Assembly: GCA_028023455.1 (NCBI GenBank)
Contig: JAQFVV010006648.1
Span: forward strand, 434,001 to 498,000
Reading direction: 5' to 3'
Length of the DNA: 64,000 bases
DNA from: Epiperipatus broadwayi
Taxonomy: Eukaryota; Onychophora; Udeonychophora; Euonychophora; Peripatidae
This document shows positions 24,899 through 36,099 of the stretch, piece by piece. Numbering within the stretch: the first letter of the stretch is position 1; each line of letters opens with the position of its first letter. A program made the position numbers and the translations under genes. The notes under the pieces were generated by a model. It searched no databases. It was given only the letters and a program-made list of their open reading frames with translations, and was not told the origin of the DNA.

Positions 24899-27440
24899 TA
24901 AAATCACATGATCACTATTTTTTATTCTTGCTCTTAACTGTTATTAAAATGGGCAAAACTCTCTATACATATTGGCACTCGGTGCAAGCCGGAGTAATCA
25001 ATGGATGCCAGAAGGCCTGTGCATAAAATCCCCATCTAGTGCCTACTCATCCAATATCCCCATACTAGTTTCTGGCTTGTGGCCTTCATCAGTGAGAAGC
25101 CTTGGATCTGAGAGCACTGCATCTAGATCTTAGGATCTAATGCAACCCTCCAGCAGCCACCTTTTATTTCTACTTTAACTACAAAACTATGAGACTTAAA
25201 TTGAAAACACTATAATATTTTCAATCCAAGCTCATCAGCTTATATAGACATATAGGTCTGAACTCAGTTCAGTACTTATGCATTTTGGTGTCTTTGGTTC
25301 TTTAATAACCATAGCCACCACTATCCTATTAGGCAGGATTAGTTTTAAGCCAATAAACATCACATGGTCACTATTTCTTATGCTTGCTTTTAACTGATAT
25401 TAAAACAAGCAAAACTCTTTGTACGTATTGCCACTCAGTGATGCCAGAGTAATCAATGGATACCAGAAAGTTTGTGCATAAAATCCCCATCTAGTGCCTA
25501 CTCATCCAGTATCCCCAGACTAATTTCTGACTTGTGACCTTTGTCAGTGATGAGCCTTGGTTCTGAGAGCACTGCATGTAGATTTTAGGATCTAAGGCAA
25601 CCCTCCAGCAGCCACGTTTTATTTCTACTTAACTATAAAACTATGAGACTTAAATTGAAAACACTATAGTATTTTCAATCCAAGCTCATCAGCTTATGCA
25701 GTCATATAGGTCTGAACTCAGTTCAGTACCCATACAGCAGTGCCACCCAGTACCAGTCATAGTAATCAATTGCTGCTAGAAGATTTAGGCATAAAATCTT
25801 TATCTAGTGCCTACTCTTTCAATATTCCCAGACTAATTTTTATCATATGGCTTTCATCATTTGGAAGTCTTGGATCTTGGAGAACTGCACTAAGACCTTT
25901 GGATCTAATGCAACCTTCCAGCAGCCACATTTTATCTATTTGATTAACTATAAAGCTATAAGCCCAAAATGAAAACAATAATATTTTCAATCCAAGCCAA
26001 TTTTTTTGTAAAGTCATACAGATCTGAACCCAGTTTAGTATCTATAAATTTTGGCATCTTTAGTTCTTTAATAACTATAGTCACTATTATCCTATGGGAA
26101 GTTTTGGCATAAAACCACTAAAACATTACATGATCACCATTTCTTATCCTTACACAAGTTGTTAAAACAGTAGCCAACTCTGCGCACAGTTAGTGTTTTA
26201 GTGTTCAGATGAGAAGATACTTTTTTATGAGATGACTATTCTTGTGTATAATTATCAAACAAACAGTTTTTTCCCAAAACTCACTTCTTTTTATTTAAGA
26301 TCAAGGTTAGTTTACAATTTCTATATCCAGAATAGAATTTTACTTTCAAATAAACTGGTTCAATACATTGATAAAATAGACTAACTTATGTTCAAAATTT
26401 AAGCTTATTTCATTAAGAAATATTATGCAATAAAGTTGGTATTAATTATTCATTACTTTTAGCAATTTGTAAAATAGGCAGATTCAATCTTTATTACTAA
26501 ATTGAAAGACATTTTATAGTTATAAAGGACCAAAATGCCTGTCTAGATATTGTTTTTTTTATTTAGCATATGAATTTTTTAAGACAGCTTAATTATTAAC
26601 AAAATATCACAAAGGGATATATATATATATAGTTTACCACTCATTGTAAGTCATAGTAATCGATGAATGCTAGAAAATGCATAGATACTGAACTGAGTTC
26701 AGATCTGTATGACTATACAGGTGAATTGGCTTAGATTGAAAATATTATTCTATTTTTATTTTGGGCTTATATCTTTATAGTGAACTAAATAGATAAAAGG
26801 TGGCTGCTGGGGGTTACATTAGATCCAGAGATCTAGGTGCAGCATTCTTGGATCCAAGGTGCCTCACTAAGCCACAAAGTAGAAACTAGTCTGGGATTAT
26901 TATATTAGTAGGCCCAAGATAATGCCCAAAGGTTATATTATCCATTGATTGCTATGGCTTGCACCAGGTGGCATTATTGTATGGAGAATTTGCTATTGTT
27001 TTAACAGTTTGTGTAAGCATAAAAAATGGTGATCATGTAATGTTTTAGTGATTTTATATCAATCCTGCCCATAGCATGATGATGATTATGGTTATTAAAG
27101 AACCAATGGTGCCAAAATGTGTAGATACTAAAGTGGGTTCAGATTTGTATGACTATATGAGTGAATTGGCTTGGATTGAAAACATTATTGTGTTTCCATT
27201 TTGAGCTTATATATTTATAGTTAACTAAATAGGTAAAAGGTGGTTGCTGGAGGATTGCATTAGATCCAAAGATCTGGGTGCAGTGCTGTCAGATTCAAGG
27301 CTAGATAAGGATTTTATGCACAAACCTTCTAATATCCCTTGATTACTATAACTTGCATTGGGTGGCCTTACTGTATGGAAAGTTTGGTACTGTTTGTGTA
27401 GCATAGGGAAAAGTGATCATGTGATAATTATGTTGATTCA
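24899..27440. repeat. Foldback repeat family F1, large tandem/inverted array
   Basis: Direct units lie at about 24956-25409, 25410-25733 and 25734-26180, with a period of about 450 bp for the full unit. Inverted units lie at about 26633-27100 and 27101-27425. Typical unit landmarks are gtaatcaatggatgccagaa, ataaaatccccatctagtgc, cttcatcagtgagaagcctt, ccagcagccac and catataggtctgaactcagt. The outer ends are inverted repeats of each other: atcacatgatcac at about 24902 against gtgatcatgtgat at about 27413-27425. No coding frame is recognised. It looks like a composite foldback element rather than satellite DNA. Confidence 0.75.
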
Positions 27441-28429
27441 TTATTCTGTTTACTTAATATATTATGATGCTGTCTTTAAACTTCTTCTGCAACAAATTTG
27501 ATTTCTGAAAGATTTCAGTATTATTCCTAATTGTAACCCTCCCTTGTATTCCATCCTCAGCAATATTTTTTCAGTAAACACAATCAATATTGCATTTCTT
27601 TATAATATCATTAAAATAATCTTAATAGTATAAAGAGGGTCTGCCTCTTCACAATTATAATGCTCGGGTTTTTTAAAAAAAAATTTGTTAATCATTCATT
27701 TTATATGTCCAATTTAATGAAGATATGATTTTACAATAATGGACACTGCTAGAAATTTAAAGAACATATTGACGGCGATTGTATTTTTAGAATTTGCAGA
27801 GGATTGTTAAATAAAAATTTTCAAATGTCTTTCTGCGGCATAGATAAAAGATTCAGGAATACACTTCCATAAATAAATTAGGCAAAATAGAGCTTGATAT
27901 ATAGCTGATTTAGTTTTAGTAGTTATTATCATGTGATGAAATACTCTTTTTAATATTAAAATTTATAGTAATAATTAATATCTAAGTCATCTGAAAAGCA
28001 CATAGCAAACAACCAATCATTTATGGTTATATGTTAAAATTACAATATTTTTGAGACCTATTGTGTATTAGTTTTTTATTTAAATTGCATTAAATTCATT
28101 ACAGCATTAACCTTGACAAGTATGAATATGATTTCATTGAAACATTGGCAATTTAAACAAAAAAACTATTACATGGTATGACCCAAAGAAGAGTAATGAA
28201 CCAATAGATGAAGGTAATGCCAAATATGTACAACAGACTTCAGTACATGATGTGCCATTTCTAATGGAATAAAAAAGAGATAGAAATAATGTAAAATGTT
28301 GATAACTGATGATGACTTTGCCGTTTATTGAAACATTATTTGTAATGGAATGAAGTAGGCAATAATTAGTTACTCATTTTTAATTGGATTTAAATATAAA
28401 GTGGATCTAAGACATCCACTATATTTTGT
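27441..28429. other. AT-rich intronic stretch, nothing recognised
   Basis: No domain, RNA gene or clear repeat is seen in this part of the LDHD intron. Confidence 0.5.
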
Positions 28430-29385
28430 TCCAAGCTCTTCATGCTTTTACATCATGTATAATATCTGACATTTTGCTGAGAATGAGGAATTACAGTAGA
28501 ATACATATTGTTTACTGAACTGTATGTCTATAGTACTTTTCAGTATGCACATATGTATAACACCAATACTTTTGGCATATCATATGCATATATAAATTAA
28601 GATTATAGTATAGACAATTTTTTTAGAAAATAATAATATAGTTATTAATAATAAATTAAGACAGTACATTATATACAGTGTATATTGTCTGAGTTCAATC
28701 ATTTACATAGACCCAAAAAAATAAAAGTAATAAAAACTATTTTTAAAAAATAAATAAAATGAATAGTGAAATATCAAATTTTTATCACAATTAAACATAT
28801 TCTGGATGATATTCTTTTCCTTTAACAACTTCTTTTTCTATAAGGAAGTAAAATAGCAGTCTTGTTATCAACAGACCAGAACTTTTTTAATTATTTTGTT
28901 GTTTTTTATCCACATCAACTTTGGAATCTGTATAATCATCTCTATTTGATGTTATCCATTTTGATTAAACTTTTCATACTTGAAGCTTTCTGATCCAAGA
29001 AAAAGTTTGATAATTTTTATTTTATCATTTAAGAACTTTTCTGTGTTTCATAAAACTTTTAGTTTTACATTTAGAATAGATTTTATGTTAAATACTATAT
29101 CATATTAAAATGAAGAATAAATGTATGCACTTCCAATGTAATTTAAATAAATGTTAGTAATAAACATGATTATGTGTGAAGCTCCAAGATGAAAAATGAT
29201 TGCTACCATATCATAAAATGTATTAAATTTTTTTTTTTTTTTAAAAAAAAAGATCATGCACTGCATTCTTTAACAGAAAAATGGCTGTTCCCATTATGTC
29301 TTATTTAATGGGGTTTTTTTAATTTACATTTTTGGAATAGGATGTGATTGAAGTAGTGTATTTTGATACAGGTTATATTGCAGCT
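28430..29385. repeat. Diverged duplication, copy B (partner at 22140-23030)
   Basis: Same-order homology with copy A: atcatatgcatatataaatt, atatagttattaataataaa, a ttctggatgatattcttttc block and a gaagctccaagatg block, ending near gtgattgaagtagtg. It directly precedes an F1 foldback. Copy A is likewise close to F3 and F1 material. Confidence 0.65.
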
Positions 29386-29404
29386 CCAATATAATATCAA
29401 ATCT

Positions 29405-29800
29405 AAACAAAGGGTAAAACTCTTCATACAATAGTGCCTCACAATGCAAGCCACAATAATCAATGGATGCAAGAAGGTTTGAGCATAAAATTCCTATCTA
29501 GTGCCTATTCATTTCTCATCCAATATCTCCAGACTAGTTTCTAGCTTGTGGCCTCCATCAGTGAGGAGCCTTGGATCTGAGAGCACTGCATGATCTTAGG
29601 ATCTAATGTGACCCTCAAACAGCCACCTTTTATCTTTTTAGTTAACTAGAAAGCTATGAGTCCAAAATGAAAACACAAACCTTCTTGCATCCATTGATTA
29701 CTCTGACTTGGGTGGGATTAATATACGGGGAATTTTGTCTTTGTTTTAACAGCTTGTGTAAGCATACGAAATGGTAATCATATGATCTTTAATGGTTTAA
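29405..29800. repeat. Compact F1 foldback
   Basis: One direct F1 unit (29405-29680: caatggatgcaagaaggttt, tcctatctagtgcctattc, ccatcagtgaggagccttgg) is followed immediately by an inverted end segment (29680-29800: ttgcatccattgattactct, ttttaacagcttgtgtaagc). This yields a simple head-to-head foldback with arms of about 110 bp. Confidence 0.7.
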
Positions 29801-32799
29801 TATCCAATCTGATGATAATCATTAAAAAAATGCTATAAATGAAGTATAATACTAATAAGCATGTATTAAATGGTACACAAATAAGCATTAAATGCAGAGA
29901 TCATGAAGATAATGTATTAGCAATATATAAATTAATCATATATCATATTAGTAAAGTATATGGGCTTTAAAGTGATTTTTATTTTTACTATGAAGTCAAT
30001 AATAATAATAATGCTGCTGATGATGATTTTATCCCTATAATTGTTATCTATATAATTCTAAAGAAAATTATATAGAATCAGTACATTCTAAAGAGAATAT
30101 GCATATATCCAATTATTCCATTATGTGCTAAACTACATGGATAGCAAACGACTGCTGAATATATTTATACAAGAGTAAAATGGGTAAAATAGACTTAAAC
30201 TAATATTTAAATTAATTTTATTAATTAATAAGAAATAATAATAATAAATTAAAGAAAAAACATTAATATTCTTCTATAACACAAAAAGATTGTTAGAGCT
30301 GATCTTGATTTATTTACAATTATCATATAGATATTAATTATTTTACTAGATTGAAAACAAATAATAAATGCAGTAACATTGTGGTTTACAGTTATATATA
30401 AATGATAATAAATAAAATATTTTATATACATAAACATATGTGTTTTATCATACAAAAATAAACTTTAATATACATTAATCTTAATTAAATAGATGGAAAC
30501 AAAATAATAAATGTAATAAATCGTTTACCTATAAATAGTAAGTGACTTTAAAATGACACATTTATATATGCTCATATGTATGAATTTAATAATATAAAAT
30601 AATTCTAAAATTTGTTAACATGTGGTATAAATTATTTTTGCAATGTAATTCCTTCTATACTCACATATAGAACAATATAAGAACATAGTGATATTTAAAA
30701 ATTCAGATCTATTTAAATCGTGACATAACAATAATATCAAACAGTAAAAAAATAAACATTCTCTTAAATTAAGTAACAAAATAAAATTTTACTAAAGAAA
30801 CTATGGTATTTGTCTATTAGCAGCTGTACATTGCTTGATGGCTCTGTTTCTGTGCAAAAACACATAGATATGTCGTTTACGTGGCCGAAACTACAGTTAC
30901 TGCAACACTACCTTCATAATAGCTGTTTTGGGCCATATGATGCAAAAGCACCGAAATTGTTCACCTAGCTATGTGTATGTTCAGTAATGAGAGTTCTTTT
31001 TGTCTTGAAACTTTAAATTATTCAGTCACTTGTTTTTCAGTTCCTTTATTGCAAATTGGAATAAATAAATTTCTCTGTCTTTTAAAACAATCAGTCGATT
31101 TTTTTCTGGGTTTTTTTTTTCATCAGTACTTTGTCTGTGTTTTTATGTGTATACAAAATAGTTTAATATATAGATTGTCTTTATGCTGCTGGACATATTT
31201 TCTAACAATAGATTTATTTTATTTATATACTCATGTAGGTCAAATCATATATGTCTTGTTTTATTGAAATATGTTGGTTAACAAGTATAGACAAATCAAC
31301 TGCTTATAGTTTTCAACATAGAGAGTACCATCAATATATATATATATTTCTACCCCAAACTCAATCTAGATAGATTCCTGCTAACAAAAGCTTTCTTTTT
31401 GATTCTGCAAGCCTTTTACTTAAAACAATCTCAGTATTTATAATTGCATTATAAAGAATACATAAGTTAATATACATAGAAATTATAGTTAAATATATTT
31501 CCTTTTCAATTAATAAAAACATAGTTATAATTATATTCTAATTATTGCTTTCTTTATCTTATATGTACATTTTTTTGATTTGAAAAACTAATAATTCCTT
31601 AGGTTATTTATTTAAATTTATTTTTTAATACAAAGTATATTGAAATTAACTTTTATAATTGCACATTCCTTAAAAATATATTTGTTTATACTAAAATAAT
31701 TTTCATTATTTTGTTACATTAATAATATAGGTTTCAAAATCAGAAATAGTTTAAATATATACTTGTGACACAGAGACATTTTTATTTACTTACTTAATAT
31801 TTAAGTGATTCTGAATTTTGTTTTATATTTATATAAGTAACTTCTGTATATGTTTACTTTTTTTTATTTATTTATACTATTGAGGTTATTCATATACAGT
31901 GTTGTGGCATTATGAAACAATCTGTCTGTGGTGGTAGTGGTATTTTAAATTTTGTACATACTGTAATCTTAATTTATATAGCATACTATGCATATGAAAA
32001 AGCATCTGTGTTATATATATATATGTGTGTGTGTGTGCATGTCAAAAAGCATTATACGCTTGCAGTTTAATAAAGATTATGTATTCTATTCTAATCCATG
32101 TTTATTAACAAAACATGAACTATTACATGCTATATGCATCTGTATCCAGATGGACATGGAACAAAATATAGTGTAGTTCTCTGCTCCATTGTATATGGTT
32201 CTATAGTTTGCTAACAACTTCTACTATCTATCAATATAAATGTAAACTACTATTTTTTACTGATTATTTGCAAGTATTTAGCACATGATTGCAGGAGAAA
32301 TAGCAGCATATAGACCATTAATAAATCAACTTAAATATACACACATAAACTAAAGTGCACAAAAGATAACTTGATCAAATGTTTCTAAAATATATAACAA
32401 CCATCCATCTATGGTAGCCACTAAATATTTCACTAAAGTGTTATCATAGCTCCATTATGACATTAAAAAGGCAAATGTCTATCTTTCTATCTTCATTTAG
32501 AACTTATAAAGGTAATATTGCAATCTACAACAAATACAGAAATGAAATACAGAAACTGCTGATATGTTTGTAGGAAACTTACTGTAAACCAGCTAAGACT
32601 GAATGATCCATGTGGCAAGGATCCTAAAATATGGTCAAAATATTGGGAATTGTTGGAGAATTTTGTAGTTGTGATACACAATAATAAAACAAATACTATC
32701 AAAAAAAGTAATATTTTAATGTGTATTTTGATGAATAAGATTATATACTATATAAAGAAATAATCAATTTATTTTGTTTATTATTTTGTATTCCTCATA
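29801..32799. other. AT-rich intronic stretch, nothing recognised
   Basis: TA- and TG-microsatellites (for example near 32020), poly-A/T tracts and scattered low-complexity frames. An open stretch at about 30765-30969 (plus) has no start codon, splice sites or recognisable similarity. Confidence 0.5.
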
Positions 32800-33110
32800 T
32801 TTTTGCATGTTCAGTATTTTGTATAATGTAGTTTATTATGGAGAATTGTTTGCTAATTTTGTCATGAGATTGGCGCAGCATAGATATCTCTACAACCATA
32901 TGAAAAATGATCCTAGTATCAAGTCTGAATTTTTTGAGCATAAAATAAACTCTGGCCATAGCTTTGATCCACAAAATGCTAACAGTTTGTGCTGAACAAG
33001 ATGAACAAAAGAGGAGGGTCAAAGAGGTATGGTTCATCGCTAATGACTCCCATGTAATTAACAAAAAAAATATCTTCCATTGCTTTGTCCAAAAAGTGGA
33101 ACATTCTTCA
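32800..33110 (+). pseudogene. GIY-YIG endonuclease fragment, Penelope-like element
   Basis: The plus strand reads NVVYYGELFANFVMRLAQHR, which resembles the YIG half of a GIY-YIG nuclease domain with the catalytic Arg-containing helix. It continues EFFEHKINSGHSFD, then after a TGA, EQDEQKRRVKEVWFIAND and INKKN. This order (YIG motif, conserved RLxxH, H...SGHxFD, then Glu/Arg-rich helix and INK) is the pattern seen in the C-terminal endonuclease of Penelope-like retroelements. The GIY half is not clear, and a stop plus a frameshift interrupt it. It lies 200 bp before the second LDHD exon, inside the intron. It is probably a 5'-truncated insertion. Confidence 0.6.
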
Positions 33111-33306
33111 TAAATTTTCCTGCTGAGTTTGAGCACTATGAATTTGATGACTAGATCAAAAGCATGCTTAGCTAGGTATTGAAAGTTTAAAACAAAATAA
33201 TATTTTCTTTATGAGAGGGTAAAGTGCTTATAATTGAATTAAAAATAATTATATAAAACTGTATTAGTTATATTTATATATGTATATCTACATTACCTTT
33301 TTACAG

Positions 33307-33434
33307 GTGAAATTGCTAAAGATAATGAGGGCAGTGATTTTCTTTGGGCAGAAGACACAGAAACTCGGAACAAACTCTGGAAAGCACGACATAATGCTTT
33401 CTATGCTGGTTTAAATCTTAAACCAGGTTGCAAG
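33307..33434 (+). CDS. LDHD: LDHD exon: FAD-linked oxidase C-terminal region (part 2)
   Basis: The acceptor TTTTTTACAG ends at 33306 and a GTAAAA donor starts at 33435. The first two bases complete a Gly codon. It then reads EIAKDNEGSDFLWAEDTETR, NKLWKARHNAFYAG and LNLKPGCK with no stop. The blocks SDF-W, LWxARHNA(W/F)YA and PGCK are hallmarks of LDHD proteins, within the domain that shapes the substrate site over the FAD. The exon ends in phase 0 at Lys of PGCK, directly followed by the next exon after a 74-bp intron. Assignment is secure; function is inferred from family. Confidence 0.95.
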
Positions 33435-33508
33435 GTAAAATGATATTTGACAGTGGAATTTTCATTTTTATTATTTTGAATAAGGTATTTTATAAGCTTT
33501 ATTTATAG
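33435..33508 (+). other. LDHD mini-intron, 74 bp
   Basis: GTAAAA donor and TTTATTTATAG acceptor, in phase 0. It is very short compared with the intron of nearly 9 kb before it and the downstream intron, which extends beyond any exon found in this window. Confidence 0.85.
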
Positions 33509-33599
33509 GGAATTGTTACAGATGTGTGTGTTCCCATCTCTCGACTTCCTGATGTGATTGTGGAAACAAAACAAGATATTGACCAATCTGGTTTGATAG
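33509..33599 (+). CDS. LDHD: LDHD exon: FAD-linked oxidase C-terminal region (part 3)
   Basis: In phase 0 it reads GIVTDVCVPISRLPDVIVET and then KQDIDQSGLIG, using a GTAAGT donor at 33600 (phase 1). TDVCVPISRLP is a strongly conserved LDHD signature. The next exon should begin the GHVGDGNFH motif, which contributes conserved histidines to the active site, followed later by the GEHGIG motif. Neither was found anywhere between 33600 and 64000 on the plus strand. Either the following intron exceeds 30 kb or the remaining exon(s) were missed. Confidence 0.95.
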
Positions 33600-34289
33600 G
33601 TAAGTTCTTATAAAACACGGTATCTAATTATTAGGAATTATAAAAGTAAAATAATATAATTTTGATTTTAAATAAACAGATGAATTAAATAATTGATAAA
33701 GGAATAAAAAGAGAGATCAATGTAAATACTCATAGAAGATAAGTAAATAGGTGGGCAGAAGGCAGTTAGATGGTTGAATAAATATAGACAAGAAGAGAAC
33801 AAAAGCATGTATATAATGAAATGAAGATTTTAATTTGTACATTCTGTAATAAAAATAATGAAAAAATACAATGAAGAGGGAAAATCATATAAACGACATT
33901 ATTTTTACATACATAAGCCAATATTCATTTGTAGAATGGCATTTTTTTAAAATGATTTACCATCTGTTAGCTTTTCAGGCTTCTGAAAGAGGCATGTTTT
34001 ATTGTTATAATATGATTTCTATTTACATCATTGTTGGTTCTTTTTTTCTCAAATATTTCTAAGTATCGTACATTTATTGAATGAACTTTATAATATAAAA
34101 ATATCATATTTTAAATAGTCATTTGTGCTTTAAATGATAATTCATATCTAATCTGATCAAATATCCATTTATTTGTTTCATTTATTGTCCTTTAAAAGTC
34201 TTGATCAGAGCCGCAGGTCAACAGTAATACATTTTTATTTTTTTCAGTGATGAACTTTCAAATTTATGAAGATCACATAAGATAATATA
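33600..34289. other. Intronic stretch after LDHD exon, nothing recognised
   Basis: AT-rich sequence with no recognised exon or RNA. The open frame 33871-34062 (plus) has no identifiable domain. Confidence 0.5.
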
Positions 34290-34618
34290 GAAAAAAATTA
34301 AACAAATCTGCCTTTCTTATTACTGTTACAATCCTTAATTTATTAAAATTAATTAAAACTTTCATTTTGATTGACCAACAATCTTCTTCAGGGCTATAAT
34401 ATATATATATATATATAAAAATACCTGAATACATAAATTAGTTATCATTCAAACAAATAACTTTATATCTCTTTATAAATTGACTCATTTTTTATATCTT
34501 ATTCTAGATGTATACATAGCAAATATATATGTTCATCAATCATTCTATACATACATATATTATGCCCCATTTATGTACAATACATAAAGAAATACCATAT
34601 ATACTTTTAACATATATA
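34290..34618 (+). repeat. Dispersed repeat family D, copy 1
   Basis: Blocks such as ttattactgttacaat, ctctttataaattgactca and tttttatatctt recur in inverted orientation inside 48600-49210. It also carries the accaacaatcttcttcaggg motif related to the foldback at 8671. Non-coding. D copies 2 and 3 cover a different part of the same long unit seen in copy 4. Confidence 0.6.
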
Positions 34619-34621
34619 TAT

Positions 34622-36088
34622 ATGAAAAACAAAAAACAAGTTAAACTTGCTAACGCTTGTATTTATGATCAATAGATGGCATTTTACCAAAAACACCGTC
34701 AAAGCGTATGGTTTGTTTATATAAACGTCAGAGTAAGCATTCACTATCTCTTTCGTTAGTTCCACCCTCGAATCATGATTTCTAGCTGATTTGCTATCAT
34801 CAATGAAGGATAGGAATAAGAAACTAGATCTAAACACTAAACTCTGAGCGTTTATGAGACAATTTCTATTCAGCTTGCAAGCATGAATCTTTTAGACACG
34901 TAATGTCTTCAAACTCAGCATAGCAAGCCAGATAGCTATATGGGTCTGATATCAGTTCAGTTTTACCACATAGTAGAAGCCTCTGCAATATATATCATTG
35001 CAAGAAAACTTCAAAGGTACATTTATGAAAAACAAAAAAGTTAAACTTGCTAACGCTTGTATTTATGATCAATAGGTGGTGTTTTACCAAAAACACCATC
35101 AAAGCGTATATTTGTTTACATAAATGTCAGAGTAAGCATTCACTATCTCTTTCATTACTTCCACCGTCAGATCATGATTTCAAGCTGATTTGCTATCATC
35201 AGTGAAGGATAGCAATAAGAAACTAGATCTAAACAAACATACGCTTTGAAGATGTTTTTGGTAAAACACCATCTATTGATCATAAGTACAAGCGTTAGCA
35301 AGTTTAACTTGTTTTTTGTTTTTTCTAAATGTACCTTTGAAGTTTTCTTGCAATGATATATATTGCAGAGGCTTCTACTATGTGGTGAAACTGAACTGAT
35401 ATCAGACTCATATAGCTATCTGGCTTGCTATGCTGAGTTTGAAGACATTACGTTGTCTAAAAGATTCATGCTTGCAAGCTGAATAGAAATTGTTTCGTAA
35501 ACGCTCAGAGTTTAGTGTTTAGATCTAGTTTCTTATTCCTATCCTTCACTGATGATAGCAAATCAGCTTGAAATCATGATCTGAGGGTGGAAGTAATGAA
35601 AGAGATAGTGAATGCTTACTCTGATGTTTATGTAAACAAACATATGCTTTGACGGTGTTTTTGGTAAAATGCCATCTATTGATCATAAATACAAGCATTA
35701 GCAAATTTAACTTGTTTTTTTTTTTTTTATAAATGTGCCTTTGAAGTTTTCTTGCAATGATATATATTGCAGAGGCTTCTACTATGTGGTGAAACTGAAC
35801 TGATATCAGACCCATATAGCTATCTGGCTTGCTATGCTGAGTTTGAAAACATTACATGTCTAAAAGATTCACACTTGCAAGCTGAATAGAAATTGTTTCA
35901 TAAACACTCAGAGTTTAGTGTTTAGATCTAGTTTCTTATTCCTATCCTTCACTGATGATAGGAAAATAGCTTGAAATCATGATCTGAGGGTGGAACTATC
36001 GAAAGAGATAGTGAATGCTTACTCTGATGTTTTTGTAAACAAACATACGCTTTGATGGTGTTTTTGGTAAAACACCATCTATTGATCA
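34622..36088. repeat. Foldback repeat family F2, head-to-head array
   Basis: A unit of about 403 bp is present as one full direct copy (34622-35024) and one partial direct copy (35025-35234). The orientation then flips: partial (35235-35325), full (35326-35730) and truncated (35731-36088) inverted copies. Landmarks are gttaaacttgctaacgcttg, ccaaaaacaccgtcaaagcg, agtaagcattcactatctct, ctatatgggtctgatatcag and gcctctgcaatatatatcat. Direct and inverted copies appear about 90 percent or more identical, younger-looking than F1. No coding frame runs through the units. The right end abuts TA repeats and an LTR-like block. Confidence 0.8.
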
Positions 36089-36099
36089 TATATATATAT

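Larger units (their letters stand above)
24430..33306 (+). other. LDHD intron of about 8.9 kb, repeat-filled
   Basis: The intron is bounded by GTAAGT at 24430 and a TTTTTTACAG-type acceptor ending at 33306. It contains the F1 foldback array (24899-27440), the F1 foldback at 29405-29800, duplication copy B (28430-29385) and a GIY-YIG endonuclease fragment (32800-33110). The rest is AT-rich. No further LDHD exon is needed here, because the flanking exons join without a gap in the protein alignment. Confidence 0.85.

Noticed and set aside
30765-30969. Open frame of about 68 codons (plus) as a possible additional LDHD-intron gene or exon
   Set aside because: No start codon in context, no splice signals, no recognisable domain. 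A run this long is expected by chance somewhere in 64 kb.
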